Below are positions 25,117 through 34,001 of a stretch of DNA of 41,265 nt, in pieces. The position numbers and the translations under genes are program-made. Position 1 is the first letter of the stretch. Every line of letters starts with the position of its first letter. Where the stretch lies: assembly GCA_013289875.1 (NCBI GenBank), contig JABCZC010000040.1, forward strand, positions 1 through 41,265. The letters are read 5' to 3'. The notes below the pieces were generated by a model. That model was not told the origin of the DNA, did no database searches, and worked only from the letters and a program-made list of their open reading frames with translations. Source of the DNA: Acidobacteriota bacterium. Lineage in GTDB: Bacteria > Acidobacteriota > Terriglobia > Terriglobales > Acidobacteriaceae.

Positions 25117-26349
25117 TTAGTCTTTCATTACGCGGGGCACGCGGGCGGCGATGTTGCACAGAATTTCGTAAGGGATGGTGTCGGCCCAGTCGGCGTGATC
25201 ATAGGCGGTGATGCGTTCCCGGCCTTGCTCGCCGATGAGTGTGACCTCGTCACCGATTTCGACGCCGGGTATGTCGGTGACGTCAATAGTGGTGAGGTCC
25301 ATGGAGATGCGTCCGGCGATGGGTGCACGCTGGCCGCGCACGAGCACGCTGCCGCGATTTGAGAGGCGGCGGTTGAGACCGTCTGCATACCCGGCGGGCA
25401 GCAGGGCCAGGCGAGACGGGCGCGCGGCGCGGAAGGTAGCGCAGTAGCCGGCGGTTTCTCCGGGGGCGATGGTGCACAGGGAGACGATGCGCGTTCTCCA
25501 GGAGAGAACAGGCTGGAGCAGGTGCACGCCGGACAATAGGGCAGCTCCGCTGAAGCCAGAGGCGGAAAATCCTGCCAGAGAAAGGCCGGCGCCGGAGAAG
25601 CGGGGTGCGTAGCCGTAGAGCGCGAGCCCGGGGCGGAGCATGGCGTTTGCGGAGTATTGAGCAGCGAGATCGATCAGGGCCTTTGCGCTGCCTTCGGTGA
25701 GGACCGTGGCCGAGTTCCCGGCGTGAATCCACACGGGGTGGTGGCCGTGGGCGGCAATGAGATCCAATGCGGTTCGAAATTGGCCAAATTGTTCGGCGGT
25801 TGCGCGGCCGTCAAGGGATTCAGGGGAATGAAGGTGGGTCATCACGCCATCCACGCGCAGCCCAGGCGAGGCCACGAGGCGCTCAAGGAGCGCCGGCAGC
25901 GCGTCGAGACGCACGCCCTGCCGCGACATACCGGTGTCAATTTCGAGATGAATGGGGACGGACACGGTGGGGCGGGATGCAGCTGCGGGGCGGCGTGCAC
26001 CGACAGCGGTCTGAAGCCAGTCGATGTGGGAAGAGTCCCACACGACGGTGGTGAGGCGATGTGCGATGGCCGCTGCAGCTTCTTGCTTCCATACGCCGCC
26101 CATGACCAGAATGCGCGCCCGCGGAGCTGTGGCGCGCAGGGCGACGCCTTCCTGGACGCCGGTAACGCCCATCCACATGCGCGCCTCCTCTGTGCACAAT
26201 GTGCCGGCGCAGGGGAGGATGCCGTGTCCATAGGCATTGGCCTTGACGATGGCGAGCAGGTCTGCGGCTCCGGCGAGGCGGCGCAGCAGACGGTAATTTT
26301 CAAGGAGCCGCTGGCGGGATATCTCCGCCCATATCGGTCGTGTGGCCAT
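25117..26349 (-). CDS. alr: Alanine racemase
   Basis: A 410-residue PLP-dependent alanine racemase that makes D-alanine for peptidoglycan. The start at 26349 (MATRPIWAEI) is chosen because the longer frame to 26604 overlaps the upstream gene. Lys36 in LLAIVKANAYGHG binds PLP. Tyr302 in GETAGYCATF is the second catalytic base. HLEIDTGMSRQGV and GRISMDLTTIDVTDIPG are typical. A Gly/Ser/Ala-rich insert of about 20 residues (about 252-273) lies before the C-terminal domain (VLSWRTRIVSL), where relatives are usually shorter. It starts 5 bp after the DUF4440-like stop and is followed after 16 bp by the hydrolase, so the three genes look like one operon. Confidence 0.96.
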   Translation of the reverse strand: MATRPIWAEISRQRLLENYRLLRRLAGAADLLAIVKANAYGHGILPCAGTLCTEEARMWMGVTGVQEGVALRATAPRARILVMGGVWKQEAAAAIAHRLTTVVWDSSHIDWLQTAVGARRPAAASRPTVSVPIHLEIDTGMSRQGVRLDALPALLERLVASPGLRVDGVMTHLHSPESLDGRATAEQFGQFRTALDLIAAHGHHPVWIHAGNSATVLTEGSAKALIDLAAQYSANAMLRPGLALYGYAPRFSGAGLSLAGFSASGFSGAALLSGVHLLQPVLSWRTRIVSLCTIAPGETAGYCATFRAARPSRLALLPAGYADGLNRRLSNRGSVLVRGQRAPIAGRISMDLTTIDVTDIPGVEIGDEVTLIGEQGRERITAYDHADWADTIPYEILCNIAARVPRVMKD

Positions 26350-26354
26350 CGGGC

Positions 26355-27002
26355 TTATTGCGGAGGGTCGTTCTGCGAGCCGGCCGCCGGCGGCGGTTGC
26401 GTGGACCGCTTGCCCTGGTAGATCAGAGGAATGTGAAAGGGGAGCTCGGCGTTGGTCTTCTTGCTGGCGGTCTTCTGCTTCTCGTCGGTCTTTTCGACGA
26501 CGGCGGTGCGCTGCGAGTGGACGCAGATCCAGTTGCTGCGCGCGTGCTGATAAACGTGGGTGAAGATGCCGCGCTCCTCGCGCAGCACGCCGTTGGTTTT
26601 CCACTTGACGATGTAGGTGCCGTCGACCAGGGCGGTGTCCTCGAAGATGCGCACATTGACGACCCGCTGTTCCACGCTGACCGGCCGCGGGCCGCCCTTC
26701 TCAAATAGCTCGGCGACTTGCTGGTTGCGCGTGGTCACCTCGCCCGTCGATGAGATGTTGACGAGGATGGGAGACAGGATGTTCTCCAGTGCGAACTGGT
26801 CGCGCTTGGCAACGGCCTCGCTCCACTGGTCTTCGAGTTTCTGGAACTGGACGATCTCAGGCGGCTGTGCTGGCTGGGTGGGCTTGGAGGGTTGCGTCGT
26901 ACCGGTCTGCTGTGCAGAGGCAAGGCCGGCAAAGAGAGCCGCGGAGGCGGCCAGGGAAAAGAAGATGTGTCTCATACGCAAAAACTGGGGTCTCATCTCC
27001 AT
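26355..27002 (-). CDS. Secreted DUF4440 / SnoaL-like protein
   Basis: A 215-residue exported protein. The signal peptide ends near residue 30 (AALFAGLASAQ); in-frame starts at 27002, 26996 and 26975 (MRHIFFSL) are all possible and none has a clear ribosome site. A Gln/Pro/Thr linker leads to an NTF2-fold domain of the DUF4440 type (about 46-170): IVQFQKLEDQWSEAVAKRD, LENILSPILVNISSTGEV, TRNQQVAELFEKG, VNVRIFEDTALVDGTYIV and WICVHSQRTAV. These domains are small binding or scaffold proteins and no catalytic residue is evident. First gene of the probable operon with alr. It is divergent from dnaB. Confidence 0.85.
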   Translation of the reverse strand: MEMRPQFLRMRHIFFSLAASAALFAGLASAQQTGTTQPSKPTQPAQPPEIVQFQKLEDQWSEAVAKRDQFALENILSPILVNISSTGEVTTRNQQVAELFEKGGPRPVSVEQRVVNVRIFEDTALVDGTYIVKWKTNGVLREERGIFTHVYQHARSNWICVHSQRTAVVEKTDEKQKTASKKTNAELPFHIPLIYQGKRSTQPPPAAGSQNDPPQ

Positions 27003-27129
27003 GATAAAGGTTTGGGGGAAACCTTGCGATAAATGGAGGGGTTTTCGACAATGCGAGGGTAGTTTTCAACGAAATACCGCACCGCAAATTGGGCTCAATG
27101 CGGTCCTTCGGTGGGCCTAGACTGAAGAA

Positions 27130-28530
27130 ATGGCAACTCAGGCTGACCTGACCTTTGAGCGCGGACTGCCCGCCTCCATCGATGCCGAGCGATCGATTCT
27201 CGGCGCTATCCTGCTCGACAACCACGCGTACAACGAGGCGGCGGAAAAGCTGCGCACAGAAGACTTTGCGCTGGATTCGCATCAGCGCATTTTTGCGCGC
27301 ATGGCGGAGTTGATGGACGCCAGCCGCGCGGTGGACATCGTGACGCTGGCCGAGGAGCTGGCGAAGCGCAAGGAGGTGGAGTCGATTGGCGGCGTGGCGT
27401 ACCTGGCGTCGCTGACCGAGGGACTGCCACGCCGGCTGTCGATTGAGGAGTATGTCCGGATCGTCAAGGACAAGTCGCTGCTGCGGCAGCTGATCAACAT
27501 TTGCTCGACGTCGATCACACGGGCGGCGGACCAGAGCGAAGAGGCGCTGGAAATTCTGAACGCGGCGGAGAGCGATCTGCTCGAAGTCACGGAGAAGGGC
27601 ATCACGCGTGGGTTTACGGGGATTCCGGAGATTGTGCGGCATTCCTTCGGGACCATCGACAACCTGTATAAAGAGGGCCGCGAGGTCACCGGGCTGGCTA
27701 CGCACTTCGACGAGTTCGACCGCATGACGAGCGGACTGCAGAAATCGGAGCTGACGATTATTGCGGCGCGGCCCTCGATGGGCAAGACGGCGTGGGCGAT
27801 CAACATTGCGCAGAATGCGGCGGTGCGCGGAGGCCGGACAGTCGCGGTCTTCTCGCTCGAAATGAGCAAGGAGTCGCTGCTGCGGCGCATGCTGGCGTCG
27901 GAGGCGCTGGTGGATTCGCAGAAGATTCAGAAGGGCTTTCTGGGACGCGACGATCATGCGAAGCTGTCGAGCGCGCTGGAGCGGCTGGTAGAGGCGCATA
28001 TCTTTATCGACGACACGCCGGGCATCTCGCTCTCGGAAATGCGGGCCAAGGCGCGGCGGCTTAGGCAGACGATGGGCGGGCTGGACCTGATCGTGATCGA
28101 TTATCTGCAACTGATGTCGTCGAGTCTGCCCGGGCCGGGACAGCGGCGCTATGAGAACCGCACGCAGGAAGTGTCGGCGATTTCGCGTGGGCTGAAGGCG
28201 CTGGCGAAGGAGATGAATATTCCCGTCATCGCTCTGTCGCAGCTTTCGCGCGCCTCGGAGCAGCGCGGCGGCGACAAGCGGCCGATGCTGTCGGACCTGC
28301 GCGAATCGGGCTCGATCGAGCAGGATGCGGACGTGGTCGCGTTTATTCATCGCGAGAGCTATTACAACCGCGACGAGAACGGGCAGCCCGATCCGGACAC
28401 GGCGAACAAGGCGGAGATTATTATCGCGAAGCAGCGCAACGGTCCGACGGGATCGGTGCAGCTGGCGTACCTGTCGAAGTGCACGCGGTTTGAGAATCTG
28501 GCGGTCGGGGGAGACGGCGGGGATTACTAG
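27130..28530 (+). CDS. dnaB: Replicative DNA helicase DnaB
   Basis: A 466-residue hexameric RecA-fold helicase that unwinds DNA ahead of the replication fork and interacts with primase. The N-terminal domain (about 10-110) starts with DAERSILGAILLDNHAYNEA. A linker helix precedes the ATPase domain (from about 185). Walker A: ARPSMGKT with Lys219. Walker B: IVIDYLQL (about 321-328). The arginine-finger region and DNA-binding loops include SQLSRASEQRGGDKRP, LSDLRESGSIEQDADVVAF and EIIIAKQRNGPTG. The length is normal and no intein interrupts the P-loop. It has its own promoter region, divergent from the DUF4440-like gene. Confidence 0.98.
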   Translation: MATQADLTFERGLPASIDAERSILGAILLDNHAYNEAAEKLRTEDFALDSHQRIFARMAELMDASRAVDIVTLAEELAKRKEVESIGGVAYLASLTEGLPRRLSIEEYVRIVKDKSLLRQLINICSTSITRAADQSEEALEILNAAESDLLEVTEKGITRGFTGIPEIVRHSFGTIDNLYKEGREVTGLATHFDEFDRMTSGLQKSELTIIAARPSMGKTAWAINIAQNAAVRGGRTVAVFSLEMSKESLLRRMLASEALVDSQKIQKGFLGRDDHAKLSSALERLVEAHIFIDDTPGISLSEMRAKARRLRQTMGGLDLIVIDYLQLMSSSLPGPGQRRYENRTQEVSAISRGLKALAKEMNIPVIALSQLSRASEQRGGDKRPMLSDLRESGSIEQDADVVAFIHRESYYNRDENGQPDPDTANKAEIIIAKQRNGPTGSVQLAYLSKCTRFENLAVGGDGGDY

Positions 28531-28574
28531 AGCTTCAGATTGACCGGTGTGTAAACTGATCGCGAGGAAACGCG

Positions 28575-28799
28575 ATGCGAAAGACTCTTGCAAAGCTGTG
28601 GGGCCGGATGAAGCGGTTGTGGCGGCGCGACGCGGAGCCGCAGGATCCATATGCTGGAGTTCGAGCTCCGCTGAAGCGTGGTCCGCAGGGGCGCAGCGCG
28701 GCGGTTGCGGTGCTGGAGCCTGACCGGCAGTCGGAGCCCACGCGTGCGCGCGGACGGCGGGCGAAGGGCAGGTCGGGTGGAACTACCCTTCACGCATGA
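28575..28799 (+). CDS. Small basic protein downstream of dnaB
   Basis: A 74-residue, strongly basic ORF (MRKTLAKLWGRMKRLWRR start, Arg/Gly-rich end) that I do not recognise. GAGG lies 8 nt before ATG 28575, and the frame begins 44 bp after dnaB on the same strand. The amphipathic, Trp- and Arg-rich N-terminus could associate with membrane or nucleic acid. Codon use fits the surroundings. It is plausible but unproven as a gene. Confidence 0.45.
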   Translation: MRKTLAKLWGRMKRLWRRDAEPQDPYAGVRAPLKRGPQGRSAAVAVLEPDRQSEPTRARGRRAKGRSGGTTLHA

Positions 28800-28831
28800 G
28801 CAGTCTCCTTTATTTCTGAAAGATTTCAAGG

Positions 28832-29980
28832 CTACGGAACAACAATCGCTCCAACTCTGATTCCGCCGCGTTTGCCTGTCGAGTCGGTCTGGGTGATGTC
28901 GAAGACGTGGACGCTACCGGGCGGTAAAGCGTCATCCAGTTCGAGCTGCAGGAGCAGCGGCTGGACTCCGTTGGGAGGGAGACGGAGCCGCAAGCGGCTG
29001 CTGTGCGGGAACGGATGCTCCACGGCCTCGATGACCTCCTCAAGAATTTCTTCGGCTTCGCGGATGAGCCGGGCCAGCCACCCTTTGCACTCGTAAGTGT
29101 TCCTGGTCAAACGCAGGCCTTTCAGTCCCGAGGAGGGTGCGGGCTGTAATGGAAGATCACGGTAAGGGCCGGCCTTCAGGGTTCGCAACACAGCGGGATC
29201 GACCTGGTCCTGCTGAGGGACCGGAGTGACTTCCAGGACGACTTGCGTGGACCGATTGGCGCTTAAACCGGCAGCCAGGAAGCCGAACTCGTGCACCTGA
29301 GAGCCAGGTATCCGTATCTGGCCACCACCAACAGGAACAATGGCGATGTTGCACTGCCCCTGATATGGCTGGGTGCAGATATTTATGTCAGACGCCAGAT
29401 CACTGTTGGAGGCAACAAACGTGCCCACCGGATTCCCGGTGAAACCACCGCCATCCTTCGGCAGGGCTTCCGCCAAACCCGCGCTGGTGGCGACGATGCA
29501 GCAATGAGTTGCCTTGTTGGGCGGGACTAGATCTTCGGCCGTAGGAGTCCACGTGCCACTGAGCGCGATCAAATAATAGGCACCGTCGGCTGAATATTGA
29601 TAATCTCCCGGATTGAAAATCGGATTGCTTCCAAAAACGGGCTGACCGCCAACGAAGGCGGGATTGGAGCTCTGCATGGAAGGAAGGACGAGCGCTGCGG
29701 AAGAGCTGCCCGCCGTGGGACTGGGATAACAGGCCCAGGCTTGCACGTTCTGGATGACAGCCATTTGCGTTGTGCCATCCGGTTCAACAACACCCTGAAT
29801 GCCGACTGCGATCGTAACGGCCTCACCGACTTTTGCTTCGGTTGGGCCAAGAGACGAGTCTTGCAGAGAGATGTTTTGGTTGGTCCACCATACCTGGGCG
29901 CTGCACCAGTTGGTGCGATCTCCGTTGTTCGTCCAATCGTTCTGGTTGAGCGGGATCATGAATCCTTGAGCTCTTGACAT
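28832..29980 (-). CDS. Uncharacterised 382-residue protein
   Basis: I do not recognise this protein. It has no obvious signal peptide (MSRAQGFMIPLNQNDWTNNG) but looks like an extracellular beta-rich protein: SAQVWWTNQNISLQDSS, VGEAVTIAVGIQGVVEPDG, NVQAWACYPSPTAG, QYSADGAYYLIALSGTWTP, THCCIVATSAG and QVHEFGFLAAGLSANRSTQV. Then comes a short acidic helix (LIREAEEILEEVIEAVEH) and a final beta segment (RLRLRLPPNGVQPLLLQLEL, VHVFDITQTD). The pattern suggests two or three Ig-like beta-sandwich domains. AAGAAGGGA precedes ATG 29980. It is isolated, with about 470 bp upstream containing no gene. Confidence 0.82.
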   Translation of the reverse strand: MSRAQGFMIPLNQNDWTNNGDRTNWCSAQVWWTNQNISLQDSSLGPTEAKVGEAVTIAVGIQGVVEPDGTTQMAVIQNVQAWACYPSPTAGSSSAALVLPSMQSSNPAFVGGQPVFGSNPIFNPGDYQYSADGAYYLIALSGTWTPTAEDLVPPNKATHCCIVATSAGLAEALPKDGGGFTGNPVGTFVASNSDLASDINICTQPYQGQCNIAIVPVGGGQIRIPGSQVHEFGFLAAGLSANRSTQVVLEVTPVPQQDQVDPAVLRTLKAGPYRDLPLQPAPSSGLKGLRLTRNTYECKGWLARLIREAEEILEEVIEAVEHPFPHSSRLRLRLPPNGVQPLLLQLELDDALPPGSVHVFDITQTDSTGKRGGIRVGAIVVP

Positions 29981-30450
29981 CGCTGTTTCCCTTCTTGAAG
30001 GAGATCAATTACGAGTCGTCACCGTCATGGCGGCGAGTGGAGATGCCATTGGCGGTACGAATCATGTGAAATCTTCCTGCAGAGTAGTGAGACAAGCGCC
30101 AACAACGTATCAGCCGGAAATTCTTAATTGGAACTGAGTCGAGTTGTCCCTGATGATTCCGGAGGGCACTAACCCGTGCGGCAAAGCCCGGTTCGCCCAT
30201 CGGTGCCTGGGGCAGCTAACGGGCTCGAAGTGACTCGTTAACCGATATTTGTGACAGGCTCGGGGCAATTGGGTTCGACTCCACAAATTTGAGGGGTGGA
30301 GTCAGAATCTGCCAACAAGCGCAGTTTTGCCTGCATCGAAACGAAATTGTGGCTATGTTGTTTCTGGAACGAGTGGCTATGGCGTTTCTCGTTCAGGAGT
30401 GGGATGATACTTGGCACAGCCGTTCGCCCGGTTCCGTGAAGGAGGCGCGT
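29981..30450. other. Intergenic region with a tRNA-T-arm-like motif and inverted repeat
   Basis: 470 bp with no supported gene. It contains GGGTTCGACTCC (30271-30282), identical to the T-arm core of many tRNA/tmRNA genes. This overlaps a perfect 8-bp inverted repeat, GACTCCAC (30277-30284) and GTGGAGTC (30296-30303). No complete tRNA or tmRNA can be folded around it by eye. The promoter of the TPR gene should lie after it. Confidence 0.4.
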
Positions 30451-31359
30451 ATGCGAACGATTTATCGAATGTCGGTGGCCACGCCACGCAGCTGGTTTGT
30501 TGCTATCGTCGCGGTGTGTACTTGTGTTCCCGGAGTGAATGGACAGGGCCCGGACGGTCGTGACCATGCAGGTGACTCCGCCTCTTATGGCCAAGGCTTG
30601 AGGATGGCCTACAACGAGTTCGATCTGGCGCAGGAAGGACCCGCGAAAACGGGGACGAGCGCGCCAACCCAGGTGGCAGCCATGAACGTGCCGGTGGACT
30701 TCGGCACGGCAAGCCTGAGCCCTGAGACGCAGGGCGACCTGATGATGATTCACCAGAGATACCTGGCAGCGATCTCGGCGTACCAACGCGGCCCAAAAGA
30801 TTCACCGGTGATATGGAACAAGCTGGGTATTGCGTACCAACACATGTATGCGCTGGACTTCGCCAAGCTGCAGTATGAGAAAGCGCTCTCTCTCAAACCG
30901 AAGTATGCCGAAGCTCTCAACAATCTGGGAACCGTCTTCTACGGCGAGAAGGACTACCACAAGGCAGAGAACTACTACAAGAAAGCATTGCGGCTGAAGC
31001 CGAACTGCGCTTCGTTTTACAGCAACCTGGGGACGGCCTACTTCGCGGAGCACAAATACAAACAAGGCGTCGCAGAGTATCAGCGCGCCTTCGCGATCGA
31101 TCCGGATATCTTTATCCGCGAGTCGCAGGAGCGCATCGCGGAGCTGGGACCGATAGAGGAACAGGCTCAGCTGAACTACGCGCTGGCCAAGATGTATGCG
31201 CAAGCAGGCAATGTGGACGCGGCCATCAAGTATCTGCGCGCTGCGATCATCGACGGCTTTGACGACCGCAAGAAGTTGATGGCGGATAAAGATCTCGCCG
31301 CGCTGCGGGGGACGCCGGAGTTTCATCTTCTGCTGGCCGAGGAGCATTTGAACAACTAG
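30451..31359 (+). CDS. Secreted TPR-repeat protein
   Basis: 302 residues from ATG 30451, chosen for the GGAGG ribosome site and the signal peptide that follows (SWFVAIVAVCTCVPGVNGQ); the longer frame from 30289 lacks both. A low-complexity stretch leads to at least three tetratricopeptide repeats: SPVIWNKLGIAYQHMYALDF, YAEALNNLGTVFYGEKDYHK and CASFYSNLGTAYFAEHKYKQ, then a degenerate fourth (LNYALAKMYAQAGNVDAA). It is probably a periplasmic or outer-membrane-side protein-binding adaptor. No catalytic domain. It converges with the small secreted-protein gene at 31373; a short AGCCC/GGGCT hairpin (31358-31373) lies at the junction but has no T-run. Confidence 0.88.
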   Translation: MRTIYRMSVATPRSWFVAIVAVCTCVPGVNGQGPDGRDHAGDSASYGQGLRMAYNEFDLAQEGPAKTGTSAPTQVAAMNVPVDFGTASLSPETQGDLMMIHQRYLAAISAYQRGPKDSPVIWNKLGIAYQHMYALDFAKLQYEKALSLKPKYAEALNNLGTVFYGEKDYHKAENYYKKALRLKPNCASFYSNLGTAYFAEHKYKQGVAEYQRAFAIDPDIFIRESQERIAELGPIEEQAQLNYALAKMYAQAGNVDAAIKYLRAAIIDGFDDRKKLMADKDLAALRGTPEFHLLLAEEHLNN

Positions 31360-31372
31360 CCCTGGACCGGGC

Positions 31373-31778
31373 TCAGCTCAGGCGCACGGCGATCCCCGTC
31401 TGCGCCTGAAGCTGCTTGAGCAGGTCGGGCTGCTCGGAGCCTGGAAGATCCATGTCGACGGACTGGTCCTGGCCGTTGCCGTTCCGGTAGAGAATGCGCA
31501 GCATGTGATTCGCCATGTAGAACTCAAGCGATGCGATGTTCTTGTAAGGGATGGTCTTGTTTACTTTTTCATTCACAACGAAGAGGACGTTTTTCGAGTC
31601 GGGATCGAGGTTGAGTGTTCCCTCAACCTTCGCGGCTTTTCCTGACTTGTCGGTGGCGCTGCACAACTTAATCTTTTTGTAAGTGATGACGTTGCTTTGG
31701 GCAGAAGCCGGAATTGCCCGCGTCAGCCCCCCCAGCAAGGGTAAGGATAAGGGCGAGGGACGCAAAGGATTTCTTCAT
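31373..31778 (-). CDS. Small secreted protein, frame broken at a C7 tract
   Basis: The signal peptide and body are in different frames. From ATG 31778 the frame reads MKKSFASLALILTLAGG, a good signal peptide start. After a run of seven G on the coding strand (plus-strand C at 31727-31733) the continuation GLTRAIPASAQSNVITYKK, with a clear ASAQ cleavage site, lies in the frame that runs to 31373. Six G would join them. The mature part is about 105 residues: KIKLCSATDKSGKAAKVEGT, LNLDPDSKNVLFVVN, IPYKNIASLEFYMANHM, LRILYRNGNG and LLKQLQAQTGIAV. The family is unrecognised (PH-like or beta-sandwich in appearance). Sequencing error, mutation or phase variation are all possible. Confidence 0.65.
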
Positions 31779-32051
31779 ATTGAAGCAAACGTAGCATCCC
31801 CCTGTATGCGGTGAAAGTGCCAATTGAGGTACATGTGAAAGCGCGAATCGCCGCTTGCCGGGCGCGGAATGCCGTACAGAAACACAATCTGAAACCTTCC
31901 CAACGTGCGAGCCGAACGGCGGGGATGATCGAGGTCGCGAGAGAGCGTGGACGCGAACCGGTCCTGAGTTCTGCATTCTTCATTGAGAGAAACGCGCGTT
32001 GCACGGCATAATCCTGCCTGTGGTATACCTTCTCGCGTCCGGAGAATCCAT

Positions 32052-34001
32052 ATGCCACGTCGCTTTCTCTGTAAGTGCTTTCTCGTAACGTCTCTAACGT
32101 TTTCGTCCATCCTGATCGGCAGCAGTGCCTCGGCGCAGAAGTCACCTGGCCCGCAACCCGCGCCACTACCGCCGCCCATTCCCGCGCCGGTGGACACACC
32201 TTATGCAGGCACGATTTCTCTCAGCGTCGATCTCACCAACGTCAATGCTCGCATTCTGAACGTGCATGAAACCATTCCCGTGAAGCCGGGCGAGATCATT
32301 TTGCTTTACCCGCAATGGCTGCCGGGCACGCACTCGCCGTCGAATCCAGTCGCAAATATGGCTGGTCTGGTCATCACGGCGGATGGGAAGCGCATTCCCT
32401 GGATACGTGATCGCTTGGACATGTGGGCCTTCCATGTGGATGTACCGAAAGGCGCGACGGCTCTGGATCTGAACTTTCAGTACCTTGCCCCCGTGAGGTC
32501 CCAACAAGGCCGGATTTCCAACAAATTCGCCGACCTGACGTGGAATAGCGTGCTTCTTTATCCCGCAGGATACTTCTCGCGGCGTATTCAATTCGCTCCT
32601 GAGCTACGCCTGCCCGATAGCTGGAAGTTCGCCAGCGCGCTGGATGTAAAGTCACAGAACGGGAACGTAATTCAGTTCAATGACACGACCTTGAACACGT
32701 TGATCGATTCGCCGCTTTATGCAGGCATCAACTTCAAGCGCGTCGATCTCTCCACCGGCCCCGATAACCTTGTTTATCTGGACGTGTTCGCAGACAAGCC
32801 GGAACAGCTGGCGATTACGGCCGAAGAACTGGAGTATCACAAAAATCTGGTAGTTCAGGCGCAAAAGCTGTTCCAGTCGCGCCACTACGATCATTACGAT
32901 TTCTTGTTTTCACTCAGCGACAGCGTGGGCGGCAAAGGACTCGAGCATCACCAGTCCAGTGAGGACGGAACTGTCGCCAACTACTTTACCGATTGGGCTG
33001 CGGGCATCGGCAGACGCGCTCTGCTGCCGCACGAATACACGCACTCCTGGAATGGAAAATTCCGCCGCCCCGCCGATCTCTGGACGCCGAACTTCAATGT
33101 TCCCATGCAGAACGACCTGCTATGGGTTTACGAAGGCCTGACCGATTATTGGGGCGCCGTACTGGCGGCACGCTCGGGATTGTTGACGCCGGGCCAGACG
33201 CGCGATCTCTGGGCGCAGATTGCGGCGAATTTCGAGGTCAGTCCGGGCCGCACCTGGCGCTCTCTGGTCGATACCACAAATGGGCCAATCGTGACCTCGC
33301 ACGGTGCGACGGCGCAAAGCTGGACGAGCTGGCAGCGTTCTTTCGACTACTATCCGGAATCGGACCTCATCTGGCTGGATGCCGACACGAAAATCCGCGA
33401 ACTCAGCAACGGGCAGAAGTCTCTGGATGATTTCGCCAAACTTTTCTTCGGAATCGATAACGGAAGCTACGTCACGGTCACCTTTACGCTCGACGATATC
33501 GTGAAGGCGCTGAACGCGGTACAGCCGTACGATTGGGCAGGGTTCTTCGGTACGCGGGTGTATGAAGTTGAGCCACAGGTTCCTGAGAACGGTTTTACTC
33601 AGGGTGGCTATCGGATGGTCTACAACGACACGGAACCCGAGTGGATGAAGCATGCGGACTCTCGCTTCACCAGCTTCGCTACTTCTCTGGGTTTTTCGGT
33701 GAGAGGCGAGGGCGGAGGCGACATTTCGGAAGTGTGGTGGGATAGTCCGGCATTCAAGGCGGGTATGACTCCGGACATGCAACTTCAGGGCGTGAATGAT
33801 CAAGCTTTCACCGTTGCTACGCTGCGGGAAGCGATTCTCGCAGCTGAGAAGGGCAAGTCACCGATCAAGCTTCTGCTGAAACGCGAGAACGAGTTCGTTA
33901 CTGTGAACCTGGACTATCACGGCGGATTGCGCTATCCGCATCTGGAGAGGGTCGAGTCAACGCCGGGCCGCCTGGATGAGATCCTCGCGCCAGTGAAATA
34001 A
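32052..34001 (+). CDS. M61-family (glycyl) aminopeptidase with PDZ domain
   Basis: A 649-residue secreted zinc metallopeptidase. The start is ATG 32052 (GGAGA upstream), with a signal peptide ending at SSASAQ (about 29). The M61 N-terminal beta domain (about 50-250) includes YPQWLPGTHSPSNPVANMAG. The catalytic domain carries HEYTHSW, i.e. His327-Glu328-x-x-His331, with the third ligand Glu361 in LLWVYEGLTDYWG, and GLEHHQSSEDG just before it. A C-terminal PDZ domain (about 550-640: FSVRGEGGGDISEVWWDSPA, FKAGMTPDMQLQGVNDQ) is typical of the family. It removes N-terminal residues, typically Gly or Ala, from peptides in the periplasm. It is divergent from the small secreted-protein gene. Confidence 0.95.
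   Translation: MPRRFLCKCFLVTSLTFSSILIGSSASAQKSPGPQPAPLPPPIPAPVDTPYAGTISLSVDLTNVNARILNVHETIPVKPGEIILLYPQWLPGTHSPSNPVANMAGLVITADGKRIPWIRDRLDMWAFHVDVPKGATALDLNFQYLAPVRSQQGRISNKFADLTWNSVLLYPAGYFSRRIQFAPELRLPDSWKFASALDVKSQNGNVIQFNDTTLNTLIDSPLYAGINFKRVDLSTGPDNLVYLDVFADKPEQLAITAEELEYHKNLVVQAQKLFQSRHYDHYDFLFSLSDSVGGKGLEHHQSSEDGTVANYFTDWAAGIGRRALLPHEYTHSWNGKFRRPADLWTPNFNVPMQNDLLWVYEGLTDYWGAVLAARSGLLTPGQTRDLWAQIAANFEVSPGRTWRSLVDTTNGPIVTSHGATAQSWTSWQRSFDYYPESDLIWLDADTKIRELSNGQKSLDDFAKLFFGIDNGSYVTVTFTLDDIVKALNAVQPYDWAGFFGTRVYEVEPQVPENGFTQGGYRMVYNDTEPEWMKHADSRFTSFATSLGFSVRGEGGGDISEVWWDSPAFKAGMTPDMQLQGVNDQAFTVATLREAILAAEKGKSPIKLLLKRENEFVTVNLDYHGGLRYPHLERVESTPGRLDEILAPVK

Noticed and set aside
26350..26604. 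Upstream extension of the alanine racemase frame
   Set aside because: It overlaps the DUF4440-like coding region and gives an Arg-rich non-homologous translation; homology starts at 26349.
30190..30290. Possible tRNA-Asn around a GTTAA anticodon-like loop and a T-arm-like motif
   Set aside because: No acceptor or D stem can be formed, and the position before the anticodon is not U.
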